From: Rickettsiales bacterium
Lineage (GTDB): Bacteria > Pseudomonadota > Alphaproteobacteria > Rs-D84
Direction: 5' to 3'
DNA length: 64,000 bases
Assembly (NCBI GenBank): GCA_031266915.1
Contig: JAISAB010000020.1
Location: forward strand, 1-64,000
This document shows positions 32,257-42,023 of this stretch, piece after piece. The notes beneath the pieces are model-generated. The model saw only the letters and a list, made by a program, of their open reading frames with translations, was not told where the DNA came from and made no database searches. A program made the position numbers and the translations under genes. Within the stretch, counting starts at the first letter, position 1. Each line of letters opens with the position of its first letter.

Positions 32257-32258
32257 TT

Positions 32259-32633
32259 TTAATCCTTGCAGACCAGAACCGCCCAATAATCATCGGGCAG
32301 ATTGTTCATGTCCACACTTTCCGCAAGAACCCTGTAACAGGATTCTGACGGGACCACGTTCACCAGAATCATATCCGGGTTGACACTTTCCGCTTCATCG
32401 CCGGTCGGCGTTCCGGTCGAAAATTTTGCGTTTGCATCCGACTTTGAAATATTAATCAATTCGTCGGTTTCCGTGCACTGAACGATAAAGTCGCCAGTTT
32501 CCGACGGGGCCCGCACGACTTCGCAGTCTTCGATAACGGCGGCAATTGTTTCATACGGCGTTTTCGGCGCGTCGTCGGCATAAACCGAAAACGGCAATGC
32601 CGCGAACAGACCGGCAAGCAGAGTTTTCTTCAT
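32259..32633 (-). CDS. Small secreted protein, paralogue of 29227..29601
   Basis: MKKTLLAGLFAALPFSVYADDAPKTPYETIAAVIEDCEVVRAPSETGDFIVQC. Confidence 0.65.
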   Translation of the reverse strand: MKKTLLAGLFAALPFSVYADDAPKTPYETIAAVIEDCEVVRAPSETGDFIVQCTETDELINISKSDANAKFSTGTPTGDEAESVNPDMILVNVVPSESCYRVLAESVDMNNLPDDYWAVLVCKD

Positions 32634-32705
32634 TCTTTCATCCTTTTGGTTTGTTGATTCTACGATGAAATATTAACCAAAAAACGCACGCCCGTACATG
32701 GGTAT

Positions 32706-33473
32706 TTATCCCCTAAGTTTTTCCTGCAGACGGCGGCCAAACATAAAATTTCCGATTTCATTTATATTGATGTTTCCAATCAGAATATTGTAAAGACGCC
32801 GCGCTTGCTTGCCGTTCGGAATATCGTTCGGACTGCCATAGTAATTATTGTCCGGCGTTGCGCGGCGTTCGGCGTCGATTTTTTTCATCGTGTCCGACAA
32901 ATCATGCAAAAAGACGCGCCGCCTGTGTTTGTCGAAATCATTCTGAATTGCGGGATTGGTCAATATAGGATTGGGAGTATACCAAAAATTACCCTTGGTT
33001 TCATATCTGAAATATTCTTGAATAAATGGGCGGTTTTTTATTTCGCTTTCGACGAAAACTTTGTCCCAGCGGCCGAAATCGCCGTAGTTGTATTTGTTTT
33101 TTATTTTATCTATTTCCGCGCCCAATGCCGGTTGCATCCGCATTTCATGAATGGATGCGGCGGCCCGGACTTCCACGGGTTCGGACCAGAACAAAAGCTG
33201 TTTCAACAATGCGTCGTGAATTCCCTTGGGCTGATAGTCAAGAAACAATTCGTCAAAGTTAAGCATGCATGACATAATCGCGCGGGCAAGTATGTTTCTG
33301 GCATCCGGCGAACGCCGCTGGATATTTCTAATCAGCATTATTATATCCGTATCGATGTCATATGGCGTGAATGCTTCGTTCAAACGCATCTCGTGATTCG
33401 ATGCTATCAATTCCTGGTCCAGTATCACCGGGTCGGTTTTTCCGCCCTTGAAAATGCCGGAAAATCTGTTCAT
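32706..33473 (-). CDS. Hypothetical protein
   Basis: 255-aa ORF immediately downstream of xseA on the same strand. Confidence 0.55.
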   Translation of the reverse strand: MNRFSGIFKGGKTDPVILDQELIASNHEMRLNEAFTPYDIDTDIIMLIRNIQRRSPDARNILARAIMSCMLNFDELFLDYQPKGIHDALLKQLLFWSEPVEVRAAASIHEMRMQPALGAEIDKIKNKYNYGDFGRWDKVFVESEIKNRPFIQEYFRYETKGNFWYTPNPILTNPAIQNDFDKHRRRVFLHDLSDTMKKIDAERRATPDNNYYGSPNDIPNGKQARRLYNILIGNININEIGNFMFGRRLQEKLRG

Positions 33474-33475
33474 AG

Positions 33476-34696
33476 CTATCCGACCTTTACCGTATCGTCG
33501 GCGAACTCGATTGTGGCGGGCGTTGTGAAGTCCGCTGCGCGGCCGATTATCTTGTTCGAATCATTTCGCACAATCGCATAGCCGCGCAACAGAACGTTTT
33601 TATAACTTAAGGAATTCAGCATCTGGCCCAAGTGGCCGACGGATTGATTCAGAACGCCCATGCGGTTCTGCAAAATTTTCGGAAATGTCGACAAAGCTTC
33701 GATTCGCTGCTTGGTCGTCGCCAGTTTGCCGTTGATAATAATGTTCATCGTGCGGGTCAGGTCGTCCAGGCGCTGTGCGTGTTCCATAATCAACTGTTTC
33801 GGATTTTTTATATTAATCGATTCGACGCGCTGCTTTGCGTTAACCAGCCGGACCGCAAAGCTGGCGGACAATCGGTGCGACAGGTTGTCGATTTCCTGAA
33901 TCAGCGACAGCTTGGTCGGAATGACGGCCTCGGCCGCGCCGGTCGGAGTCGGCGCGCGCACGTCCGCCGCGAAGTCAATCAGCATCCAGTCCGGTTCGTG
34001 CCCGACGCCCGAGACCAGTGGTATCTGGCTGGCGGCGGCGGCGCGCACGACGATTTCTTCGGAAAACGGCAGCAGGTCTTCCAGCGAACCGCCGCCGCGC
34101 GCGACGATTATGACATCGACGTTTTCCCGTGCATTGAAGTATTCAATGCCGGCCGTGACCTCGGCCGCGGCGGTGGCGCCCTGGACGGTCGCAGGATACA
34201 GAATCACACGCACCGGAAAGCGTTCGCGCAACCGGTTTTGAATGTCTTGGAACGCGGCGCCGGTCGGACTGGTCACAACGCCGATTGTCTGCGGCAGGTA
34301 TGGCAGAGGCTTTTTGCGCGACGCGTCGAACAGCCCCAGCGCCGCCAGTTTGCGTTTGCGCTCTTCCAGCATTTTCAGAATCGCGCCGGCGCCGGCCATC
34401 TCGATTTCATTAGCGATAATCTGGTAATTGCTGCGCGCGGGATATGTCGTGAATTTGCCGGTTATTATGACCTCTATGCCTTCTTCCAATTTAAAGGCGA
34501 CCGGCGTTCCGCGCCAGACAATCACGGATATTGCGGCGGCGGAATCCTTTATCGTCATATAGACGTGGCCGCTGGCGGCGCGCGTGATTTGCGACAATTC
34601 GCCGCGGATTTTAATCAGGGGAAATGCGGCCTCGACAACATTTTTCAATCGCGCGGCGGCGTCGCTGACGGTAAAAATCGTGTCATGGCTATTCAT
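33476..34696 (-). CDS. xseA: Exodeoxyribonuclease VII large subunit
   Basis: IKIRGELSQITRAASGHVYMTIKD...IGVVTSPTGAAFQDIQNRLRERFP...IIVARGGGSLEDLLPFSEEIVVRA. Confidence 0.96.
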   Translation of the reverse strand: MNSHDTIFTVSDAAARLKNVVEAAFPLIKIRGELSQITRAASGHVYMTIKDSAAAISVIVWRGTPVAFKLEEGIEVIITGKFTTYPARSNYQIIANEIEMAGAGAILKMLEERKRKLAALGLFDASRKKPLPYLPQTIGVVTSPTGAAFQDIQNRLRERFPVRVILYPATVQGATAAAEVTAGIEYFNARENVDVIIVARGGGSLEDLLPFSEEIVVRAAAASQIPLVSGVGHEPDWMLIDFAADVRAPTPTGAAEAVIPTKLSLIQEIDNLSHRLSASFAVRLVNAKQRVESINIKNPKQLIMEHAQRLDDLTRTMNIIINGKLATTKQRIEALSTFPKILQNRMGVLNQSVGHLGQMLNSLSYKNVLLRGYAIVRNDSNKIIGRAADFTTPATIEFADDTVKVG

Positions 34697-34698
34697 AT

Positions 34699-35169
34699 TT
34701 ATTCCAACCCTGCGGCTTTGCCAAGAATCATTGCCTTTTCGCGCAACATTTCTGTAAATCCCTCATCTTTTCCTATACGCGCCTCCGCAGACTTTAAATA
34801 ATACGGAAAAGGCGTGGAAAACTGGTCGTGCGTGACATCGAACGGCCCGCTGATATTTTTGTGCTCCAGCCACCAGTGCGCGGGATTCTTTTGCAGCGTC
34901 CATTCCTTGTCGGCGCCGGTTGACTGATATATATAGTAGCTGGCGACCAGGCAAAAGCCTTCGGACGGCATAAATATATTCCCCCCCCCTAGACTTTCGC
35001 GGTTTTCACCAAACACACGCCTGTACGTCAGTTTGTATTTGAACGATTCGCGCAACATATAGACAATTTCCGGAAATGAAAATTTTCCGATTACCGGCAG
35101 TTCGTAATCATATGCCCTCAGAACAAGTTCCTCGGACGCTTTATTGTATGATTTCAGTTTATTTAACAT
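34699..35169 (-). CDS. Hypothetical protein with an internal G9 tract
   Basis: 156-aa ORF in operon spacing with xseA; C9 on the + strand at 34981-34989. Confidence 0.55.
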   Translation of the reverse strand: MLNKLKSYNKASEELVLRAYDYELPVIGKFSFPEIVYMLRESFKYKLTYRRVFGENRESLGGGNIFMPSEGFCLVASYYIYQSTGADKEWTLQKNPAHWWLEHKNISGPFDVTHDQFSTPFPYYLKSAEARIGKDEGFTEMLREKAMILGKAAGLE

Positions 35170-35205
35170 GGTGGCATTTTAGCACAAATACGATGGTTTT
35201 CAATA

Positions 35206-36288
35206 TTATAATGCCTGGGTGGTCATTTCAGTCAACGGCCAGCGCGGACGCGGTGCGACTGGTTCGGTCACCACGTTGCCCAATCGGTAATTTTCCAACC
35301 CGGCCCAGGCAATCATCGCGCCGTTGTCCGTGCACAGGTTCATCGGCGGGGCCGCAAACGACATGCCGTTGTCGCTGGCCAGCCGTTCCATCGCCGCGCG
35401 AATCGCCGTGTTCTTGGCCACGCCGCCGGCGACCACCAGCGTCTTAGGCGCTGCCGCCGTCACCCGTTCGTCGCGCAGGGCGTTGCCAAGGCGGTTGATA
35501 ATGCAATCCACCACCGACAATTGGAACGACGCGCAGAAATCGTTTATAAACTCTTCGCTGTGCGGCGCGGGATGCCCGGTCAGCAATGTCCGGGCGGATG
35601 TTTTTATGCCACTGAAACTGAAATCGCACCCGGGCTTGTCGCACAGAGGGCGAGGGAACTTGAACGCGTCGCCGCGGCCCATCGCCGCGCGCGCGTCGAC
35701 GACCGGGCCACCCGGATAGCCCAGCCCCAGCATCTTGGCGACTTTGTCGAATGCCTCGCCAGCGCTGTCGTCCAGGGTTTGGCCGATTAATTCGTACCGG
35801 CCGACGCCACGGACCAGCAGAATCATAGTGTGGCCGCCGCTGGCCAGCACCAGCAGGTATGGGAAATCAACCGCGTCGACACCGGCGCCGTCGTTTGCGG
35901 ACGCCGCGCGCAGACGCGGGACCAGGGCGTGGCCCTCCAGGTGATTAACCGCGACCAGCGGCTTTCCAGTACTTTGCGCAATGCCGACCGCGGCCATCCA
36001 GCCAATCAGCACGCCGCCGATTAATCCCGGGCCGGCGGTCGCCGCGACTACGTCTATGTCGGCGATTGTCTTGCCTGCATCATTCAACGTCTGTCCAATC
36101 ACTTTGTCGATGGCCAGAATATGCGCGCGCGCCGCCAATTCAGGCACTACGCCGCCGTATTTTTGATGCTCGGGAATCTGCGAGTAAATCACGTGCGACA
36201 ATATGTTGCGGTCGGAATCTACGACGGCCGCGCTGGTCTCGTCACATGATGATTCGATGCCCAGGCAAAGTATTTTTTTATCAGTCAT
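35206..36288 (-). CDS. tsaD: tRNA N6-adenosine threonylcarbamoyltransferase TsaD
   Basis: LGIESSCDETSAAVVD...GGVVPELAARAH...LASGGHTMILLV...VVAGGVAKNTAIRAAME. Confidence 0.97.
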   Translation of the reverse strand: MTDKKILCLGIESSCDETSAAVVDSDRNILSHVIYSQIPEHQKYGGVVPELAARAHILAIDKVIGQTLNDAGKTIADIDVVAATAGPGLIGGVLIGWMAAVGIAQSTGKPLVAVNHLEGHALVPRLRAASANDGAGVDAVDFPYLLVLASGGHTMILLVRGVGRYELIGQTLDDSAGEAFDKVAKMLGLGYPGGPVVDARAAMGRGDAFKFPRPLCDKPGCDFSFSGIKTSARTLLTGHPAPHSEEFINDFCASFQLSVVDCIINRLGNALRDERVTAAAPKTLVVAGGVAKNTAIRAAMERLASDNGMSFAAPPMNLCTDNGAMIAWAGLENYRLGNVVTEPVAPRPRWPLTEMTTQAL

Positions 36289-36982
36289 TTTTTATCCTGT
36301 ACAGGGCGACGCCCAGATTGTTTTTATTCGCCTGGCGCGCGGCGGCGTATTCCGCGAAGTCCGTATCGACTACAAATCCCGATTCGGATGACGCGTGCCG
36401 CAGCTTTCCATTCGGCAGCAGGAATCCCATATGTGACACCGCCAGGTCGGAACCTATTTTATCGCGCATTTTCGGATTATCTATGATAAACAACACCGGC
36501 AGCGGCGCGTCCGCATTAATCGGCCCCAAATCGGAATAGGGAATATAGGCGACATCGACCCATGCGTTATAAAGTCCGACATCCATTCCGTGATTCTTTT
36601 TGAACCAGTTTTTCCGGTCTAAATAAACACGCCGAATCTTGGCTGCGCCATATCGCGCGGTTACATTTTCAACCAGGCCGGCATTGTTCCGAACCCAGTC
36701 GTATTCGATGAAATGATTGCGTTCCAAGAAATCAACTTGGGCGCCGCGGTATCTGATTTTGGCCAGCTTATCCGCGTCTCCGCCCGCCATGGACATTTCG
36801 ACAAATGTCACGCAGTCGAACGCGTCGATTCGTATCAGCGGGTCTGCGTCATACCCGTATTCTTCGCCCAACGGGTCTGTCGCGTACCGGGCGCCTAGGT
36901 ATTCGCACCCGATATATTCGCATCGCCCCGATGTGCCGCATGCAGCCAACACCAACGATAAAAATAAGATATATTTTCTCAT
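36281..36982 (-). CDS. DUF1460-type amidase-like lipoprotein
   Basis: MRKYILFLSLVLAACGTSG lipobox; RIDAFDCVTFVEMSMA; SHMGFLLPNGKLRHASS. Confidence 0.75.
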   Translation of the reverse strand: MRKYILFLSLVLAACGTSGRCEYIGCEYLGARYATDPLGEEYGYDADPLIRIDAFDCVTFVEMSMAGGDADKLAKIRYRGAQVDFLERNHFIEYDWVRNNAGLVENVTARYGAAKIRRVYLDRKNWFKKNHGMDVGLYNAWVDVAYIPYSDLGPINADAPLPVLFIIDNPKMRDKIGSDLAVSHMGFLLPNGKLRHASSESGFVVDTDFAEYAAARQANKNNLGVALYRIKND

Positions 36983-37018
36983 GCGGGGAATATCCTGCCG
37001 CCGGGTTATGCGCAAAGC

Positions 37019-37327
37019 TCAAATACTGTCTTTCATCTGGATGCCCGTAAAGCACAGGGACGCCGCGTCTTTCACAGGCATGTCTGCGGAATCGGGCAGG
37101 GACGCGACCTTGTCCAGACAGCGGACCATCAGATCGGTATGTTCGTCCGTGCCGGTCAGAATCTGCGCCGCCGCGCCGCGCCGTGCCAAAGACGCCGATT
37201 TCCAATGCTTCAGGTTGCCGGTTTCCAAATCGGACGACCGGTTCATAATAAAGAAAGCCACCGCGAACAGAATTACGGCCGCAACGCCAATCAGCAATTT
37301 CATATATTTTTTCACAATCGCCACCAT
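37019..37327 (-). CDS. Small membrane protein
   Basis: N-terminal TM YMKLLIGVAAVILFAVAFFIM. Confidence 0.5.
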   Translation of the reverse strand: MVAIVKKYMKLLIGVAAVILFAVAFFIMNRSSDLETGNLKHWKSASLARRGAAAQILTGTDEHTDLMVRCLDKVASLPDSADMPVKDAASLCFTGIQMKDSI

Positions 37328-37328
37328 T

Positions 37329-37649
37329 TTATCTTCTCCTGATTTTGTTACAATCGGACCCGGATTCGATTACCATCCGCGCCGCATCGTAAACTTTTTC
37401 AACGACCCTCAGCTTGGAAGATTCCGTCGCCAAGATGATTCCTTCTTCAGCCAGCTCGACCAAAACATTTTCGCCGCTGACGCGGTAAATATAATTCCAA
37501 GCGTCCGATTTTTTAAACATCGCGCACGCCTTGGACCGGGTCAGCAGCACGAACACCTTGGAATCGCCGTCATAGCTGAGATACTCGCCGTTTTCAAACG
37601 ATTGCAAGCCCAGCACGTAACCTTCTATAACTTTTTGCGTCAACAACAT
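37329..37649 (-). CDS. Hypothetical protein
   Basis: 106-aa ORF in a co-directional run. Confidence 0.5.
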   Translation of the reverse strand: MLLTQKVIEGYVLGLQSFENGEYLSYDGDSKVFVLLTRSKACAMFKKSDAWNYIYRVSGENVLVELAEEGIILATESSKLRVVEKVYDAARMVIESGSDCNKIRRR

Positions 37650-37652
37650 GCC

Positions 37653-38006
37653 TTATTCACACTTTACCAGCCACAAATCATAATCGGCATTCTGCAGCGG
37701 GTTGTCGCCAGGCTCGTTCCGGGACATCCATCCGCTGAAAATCCGACCGTCCGGATTTTTGGAAACCTCGACGAACATGAAGAAATCTTCAGGCTGGAAA
37801 GGGTCCGTCTGCCGGCACGAGCGTACCGTCATCGCCAGTTTTTCATATTCGGCGCGCGCGCCAACTGTCAGGGATATTGTCTGGGATTTTCCGGCCGCCT
37901 TGTTCATGACGCGCACGACCGCGGTCTTTTTTTCAACATACGCGGACGCGTCCGCAGAATACAGCAGCGCGAATGAGACCAGCAATGCGGACAACAGTTT
38001 TTTCAT
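37653..38006 (-). CDS. DUF2155 family secreted protein
   Basis: TAVVRVMNKAAGKSQTISLTVG...MTVRSCRQTDPFQPEDFFMFVEVSKNPDGRIFSGWMSRNEPGDNPLQNADYDLWLVKC. Confidence 0.88.
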   Translation of the reverse strand: MKKLLSALLVSFALLYSADASAYVEKKTAVVRVMNKAAGKSQTISLTVGARAEYEKLAMTVRSCRQTDPFQPEDFFMFVEVSKNPDGRIFSGWMSRNEPGDNPLQNADYDLWLVKCE

Positions 38007-38066
38007 AACCGGTATTCTATAACCGCGGCAGGGCAAAGTCAAAGTTAATTTTGGCATTAAATCAAT

Positions 38067-38169
38067 TGACAATAATGTACCTTATTATTAAAACCTCAAG
38101 ACTCGTCATACCGGCCTGCGCCGGGGTGACGACAAAAGAGAAGAGTGTCGAAAAAGGTACATCCTGTCA
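38067..38169. repeat. MITE-like repeat, copy 2
   Basis: TGACAATAATGTACCTT...AAAACCTCAAGACTCGTCATACCGGCCTGCGCCGGGGTGACGAC...GAGTGTCGAAAAAGGTACATCCTGTCA. Confidence 0.65.
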
Positions 38170-38203
38170 GTTGAAGATGAAACTATTCACTATTGATTAA
38201 AAA

Positions 38204-38229
38204 ATCCCGCAGACGCGGGATTTTTTTTA
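38204..38229. terminator. Terminator hairpin
   Basis: AAAAATCCCGCagacGCGGGATTTTTTTTA. Confidence 0.8.
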
Positions 38230-38622
38230 TTGCTTGTTCGTGGTCTTTTCAGCGGACGTTGCAGCCAAGTCTTCGACAATGCGGGCCTTTTTGCCGGACA
38301 AGCCGCGCAGAAAGAACAATTTTGCGCGACGCACCTTGCCGATGCGCAGTTTCTCGATCTTTTCAATCGAGGGGCTGTATAGGGGGAACTTGCGCTCGAC
38401 CCCGACGCCGTATGATTCGCGGCGCACCGTGAACGACGCGTTGCCGCCGGTGTCCCCGTCGCGGGCGATGACTACGCCCTCGAAAATCTGGATGCGGAAT
38501 TTGTCTCCGTCCTTGATTTTAACGTGCACCCGCACCGTGTCGCCGGCCTTGAAAGCCGGAATTTTCTTGTCGCCTTTCAGCTTTTCGATTTGCTTGGCTT
38601 CTATTTTCTTAATGATGTTCAT
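38227..38622 (-). CDS. rplS: 50S ribosomal protein L19
   Basis: [33 protein letters not shown]...[40 protein letters not shown]. Confidence 0.97.
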   Translation of the reverse strand: MNIIKKIEAKQIEKLKGDKKIPAFKAGDTVRVHVKIKDGDKFRIQIFEGVVIARDGDTGGNASFTVRRESYGVGVERKFPLYSPSIEKIEKLRIGKVRRAKLFFLRGLSGKKARIVEDLAATSAEKTTNKQ

Positions 38623-38695
38623 GTTTTACTCACTTTGTTCGTAAAAGGAATCAGCAAACAGGAATCGGGAATCAGCAGATTAATACTTACTCCTT

Positions 38696-39409
38696 TCAAC
38701 TTGTTCCTGATTCCTTTAATAAATCCGGACGGCGTTCTTTGGTTATGTCGTCCGATTGTTTTTTCCGCCATCTTTCTATGTCGCCATGATGACCGGACAG
38801 CAGGACTTCTGGGACGCTTCGTCCACGCCATACTGACGGACGGGTATATAATGGCCATTCCAGCCCGCCGATTTCGAAACTTTCGTTTGCGGTGGCATCC
38901 TTGCCGCCGCGGACCACATTATCCATCAGACGAACGCAGCTGTCAATAAAAACTTGCGCTGCGATTTCGCCGCCCGACAGGATATAGTCGCCTATGGATA
39001 CCTCTTCGATGCCATATTCGTCGATTATCCGCTGGTCGATGCCCTCGTACCGGCCGCAAATAAGGATAAAGGATGATGGATAATGGATGACAGACGACGT
39101 GAATTCGCGCACCATCTTTTGATTCAACAGACGACCACGCGGCGAGAAATAAATTATCCTGCTCTCTGTTACTTGTTCCTTGTTCCTTATACTGTCAATC
39201 GCGGCGCCCAGAACCTGGGGCAGCATGACCATGCCCGCGCCGCCGCCGAATTGCGCGTCATCCACGCTTTTGTGGCTGTCCGTCGCGAAGTTGCGGATAT
39301 TGATTGCCTCGTACGACCAGACGCCGTCGTCCAGCGCCCGGCCGACAACCCCGCCCGCCAAGGTGCCCGGGAACATTTCAGGAAAGATGGTCAGTATCTT
39401 GAAATTCAT
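38696..39409 (-). CDS. trmD: tRNA (guanine-N1)-methyltransferase TrmD
   Basis: FKILTIFPEMFPG...FGGGAGMVM...LICGRYEGIDQRIIDEYGIEEVSIGDYILSGGEIA. Confidence 0.97.
   Translation of the reverse strand: MNFKILTIFPEMFPGTLAGGVVGRALDDGVWSYEAINIRNFATDSHKSVDDAQFGGGAGMVMLPQVLGAAIDSIRNKEQVTESRIIYFSPRGRLLNQKMVREFTSSVIHYPSSFILICGRYEGIDQRIIDEYGIEEVSIGDYILSGGEIAAQVFIDSCVRLMDNVVRGGKDATANESFEIGGLEWPLYTRPSVWRGRSVPEVLLSGHHGDIERWRKKQSDDITKERRPDLLKESGTS
39060..39190. repeat. Two 7-bp-period arrays inside trmD
   Basis: AAGGATA AAGGATG ATGGATA ATGGATG at 39062 on (encodes VIHYPSSFIL) and TTGTTCC TTGTTCC TTATACT near 39173. Confidence 0.7.
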
Positions 39410-39422
39410 GACGACGCTTGTT

Positions 39423-39710
39423 TTATTTTTCCCTGTCGCAGCAACCCGCGCACAACAGCTGCATATGATTTGCCAAAATGCAGTTAAGCTTTTTCTTGGC
39501 TATATTCGCGTCGCCGACAGACAGAATGTCCAATATTATTGTCTTTACATTTTGTTTTGTTTCATTCTCCAATTTTGAATGGATATTGCGCGTATTTTTC
39601 AAAAATAAAAACATGGATTTATATGCCGGACATTCGCCAAGACGGGCATTGCAGTTCGCGCAAAAACTGCTGCGCTTGGAGTTGTACGATACGACGAATT
39701 TTCTTTTCAC
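39423..39710 (-). CDS. Small Cys-rich protein inserted in the ribosomal-protein operon
   Basis: SFCANCNARLGEC...LLCAGCCDREK; co-directional. Confidence 0.5.
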   Translation of the reverse strand: MKRKFVVSYNSKRSSFCANCNARLGECPAYKSMFLFLKNTRNIHSKLENETKQNVKTIILDILSVGDANIAKKKLNCILANHMQLLCAGCCDREK

Positions 39711-39758
39711 TTTAATTTTTCCTATGGGTTGGATTTTATCAATCGAAACGGCGTGGTG

Positions 39759-40031
39759 TTATTTGCCATTGACCTTGTTTGCCTGTTCAACCAAATAACC
39801 GAATACCGAGACAATCTGATTAGAGAATTGCATGTCTTTTTTATGCTTAATCGTAAAATTCTTTTCACAAGCCCGTATAAAGCCCAATGAAGCGCCGAAA
39901 TTTGGATTAGACGCCAAGACGCTCAACATTTTCAAAGCGTTGTCAGATGCAGACATCGTGTTTCCAATGACAGGCACGCCATTTTCTCCAACGGCGGTTA
40001 TGCATACTTTCATTTGATTATCATCATTCAT
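39759..40031 (-). CDS. Hypothetical protein inserted in the ribosomal-protein operon
   Basis: 90-aa co-directional ORF with upstream AAAAGGAAAAA. Confidence 0.45.
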   Translation of the reverse strand: MNDDNQMKVCITAVGENGVPVIGNTMSASDNALKMLSVLASNPNFGASLGFIRACEKNFTIKHKKDMQFSNQIVSVFGYLVEQANKVNGK

Positions 40032-40042
40032 ATTTTTTCCTT

Positions 40043-40507
40043 TTATTTTATGTAAATGATTTTGTTTTCCATATCCACGTCTGCGCCGCCGAACGACAGC
40101 ATTTCCCCGGAATCCGATTCCAAAATGTCGCCGGCGCCAAAATTGTGCACGGCGGCGACTGCGCCGACCATCTTACCGAACAGATTGACTTGCATTCCTA
40201 TCAAATCTGTTTGGTAATACTCTCCCACGGGCAATCGGGGCAGGGATTCGCGTTCTATGAATAATTCCGTTCCGCGCAGAGCCTCGGCCGCAATTCTGTC
40301 GTCGACGCCGTCGATTTTGGCGACAATTACGTCCGAATTCGGAACATGGCGCACAAAAGCCAAACCGCCGTCCGGGAACCGTGGGCTTTGAACCTGGAAC
40401 TTTTGAAAATCCAGCGGATTTTCGGCGTACGTCTGCACGCGCACCTGGCCGCGCAGGCCGTGGGCCGCGACGATTTTTCCCACCAAGATTTTTGATGCGT
40501 CAGACAT
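40043..40507 (-). CDS. rimM: Ribosome maturation factor RimM
   Basis: ILVGKIVAAHGLRGQVRVQTYAENPLDF...GTELFIERESLPRLPVGEYYQTDLIGMQV. Confidence 0.95.
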   Translation of the reverse strand: MSDASKILVGKIVAAHGLRGQVRVQTYAENPLDFQKFQVQSPRFPDGGLAFVRHVPNSDVIVAKIDGVDDRIAAEALRGTELFIERESLPRLPVGEYYQTDLIGMQVNLFGKMVGAVAAVHNFGAGDILESDSGEMLSFGGADVDMENKIIYIK

Positions 40508-40580
40508 GAATTATTCCACTGGTGATGGATATATGGCGTCCGATTTCCAAAATAAAAACCGGACGCCGCGTTCGGCAAAT

Positions 40581-41036
40581 TTATTCGGCGGACGTTTCCG
40601 CAGGGGCCTCGGCCGGCGCTTCTGAGGCCGCTGGCGCGATTTCTGCTGCCGGTGTTGCGGCGGTTTCGGCCGCTGCCTTTGCCTCGGCTGCTTTCGCCAG
40701 CTTGCCGGCCTTGTCCTTGATTTTCATCAATGTTTTTTCAGACTGCAGATGCTTTTTCGTCTGAACCGGATAGGCTTTCTTTTCCAGCACACCTGCGTTC
40801 GCCAGGAATTTGTAAACGCGGTCGGACGGCATCGCGCCCTTGGCCATCCAGGCCTTGATTTCGTCGATTTTCAAAGTGACGCGGTTGTCGCCGTCTTTCG
40901 GCTGCATTGGGTCGTATTTTCCGACGACACCCAGAATGTTTCCCGAATTGCGCGCGTTGCGCGAATCCGTCACGACGATGTGATAATAAGGGCGTTTTTT
41001 CGCGCCATAACGCGCAAGTCTGATTACGGTTGCCAT
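40581..41036 (-). CDS. rpsP: 30S ribosomal protein S16
   Basis: VIRLARYGAKKRPYYHIVVTDSRNARNSGNILGVVGKYDPM; Ala/Glu-rich C-terminal extension. Confidence 0.96.
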   Translation of the reverse strand: MATVIRLARYGAKKRPYYHIVVTDSRNARNSGNILGVVGKYDPMQPKDGDNRVTLKIDEIKAWMAKGAMPSDRVYKFLANAGVLEKKAYPVQTKKHLQSEKTLMKIKDKAGKLAKAAEAKAAAETAATPAAEIAPAASEAPAEAPAETSAE

Positions 41037-41312
41037 TTTTCTTTTTCCTTTTTAAGTTATTGTTCCCAAGACCGCTTTGAACGACACAAAAACGCGCCAT
41101 CAAGAGCGAGACTCGCCGGTTGATGTTCCTCTACGCAGGCTGCGTGCAGGAGTTCAATAATCGCAATCTTTGGGGATTTGCCGACGTATTATCCATCAAT
41201 AATTGGCAAAAGTCAAATAAATTATGGCTTTTTGCAAATACCCGCCACGGTCGGCGCAATTGGTCATCAAATATTTCTGGATTTTTTCGCGGATGTTTAT
41301 ATAATTCGCCGC

Positions 41313-42023
41313 ATGAGATTAGATTGTGAACTTGTCATACGCAAAATTTACCCGACCCGCGCCAAGGCGGCCGCGGCTATTATCGCCGGATTGGTTTCTG
41401 TCAACGGTCTGGCAGCGCCCAAGGCCAGTCTGAACGTGTTACCGCACGATTCCATATCGGGCGCTCCGCTGCCCTATATTTCCGGTCGCGGCAGCTTGAA
41501 ATTGGCCGCGGCGCTGGATGCGTTCAATATCGACCCGACAGACATGCTGTGCCTGGACGTCGGTTCCAGCACGGGCGGCTTTACCGAGGTATTATTGAAC
41601 CGCGGCGCGCGGCGCATAATCGCGGTGGATGTCGGCACGGACCAGATGATTCCGGGGCTGCGAAACGACCCGCGTGTGACGTCTTTGGAAGAAACGGATA
41701 TTCGGATGCTGCGGCCGACGGCCTGCGTCGACTTGGTTGTCGCCGACGTGTCTTTTATATCGCTGGCAGACATCGCGGCCAGTCTGGCGGCATGGAACCC
41801 GCCCAAAATCATCGCGCTTATCAAACCTCAGTTCGAAGTCCCGCGCCGCACCGCCGCCAAGGGCAGGGGTGTTATTAAATCCGACGCGGACCGTGTTCGT
41901 TCTATTGAAGCAGTGACGGACGCATTCAAAGCGGCCGGTTTCCGGCGGACCGGATTAATCGAATCCCCGATAAAGGGCGGCAGCGGAAATATGGAATACC
42001 TGGCAATGTTCACAAACCAGTAG
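41313..42023 (+). CDS. tlyA: TlyA-family rRNA methyltransferase
   Basis: TRAKAAAAIIAGLVSVNG; YISGRGSLKLAAALDAF; CLDVGSSTGGFTEVLLNRGARRIIAVDVGTDQM. Confidence 0.92.
   Translation: MRLDCELVIRKIYPTRAKAAAAIIAGLVSVNGLAAPKASLNVLPHDSISGAPLPYISGRGSLKLAAALDAFNIDPTDMLCLDVGSSTGGFTEVLLNRGARRIIAVDVGTDQMIPGLRNDPRVTSLEETDIRMLRPTACVDLVVADVSFISLADIAASLAAWNPPKIIALIKPQFEVPRRTAAKGRGVIKSDADRVRSIEAVTDAFKAAGFRRTGLIESPIKGGSGNMEYLAMFTNQ

Noticed and set aside
40581-40700. Ala/Glu-rich C-terminal extension of S16 as a novel domain.
   Set aside because: Low-complexity ribosomal protein tails are common in alphaproteobacteria and L25 here has one too.
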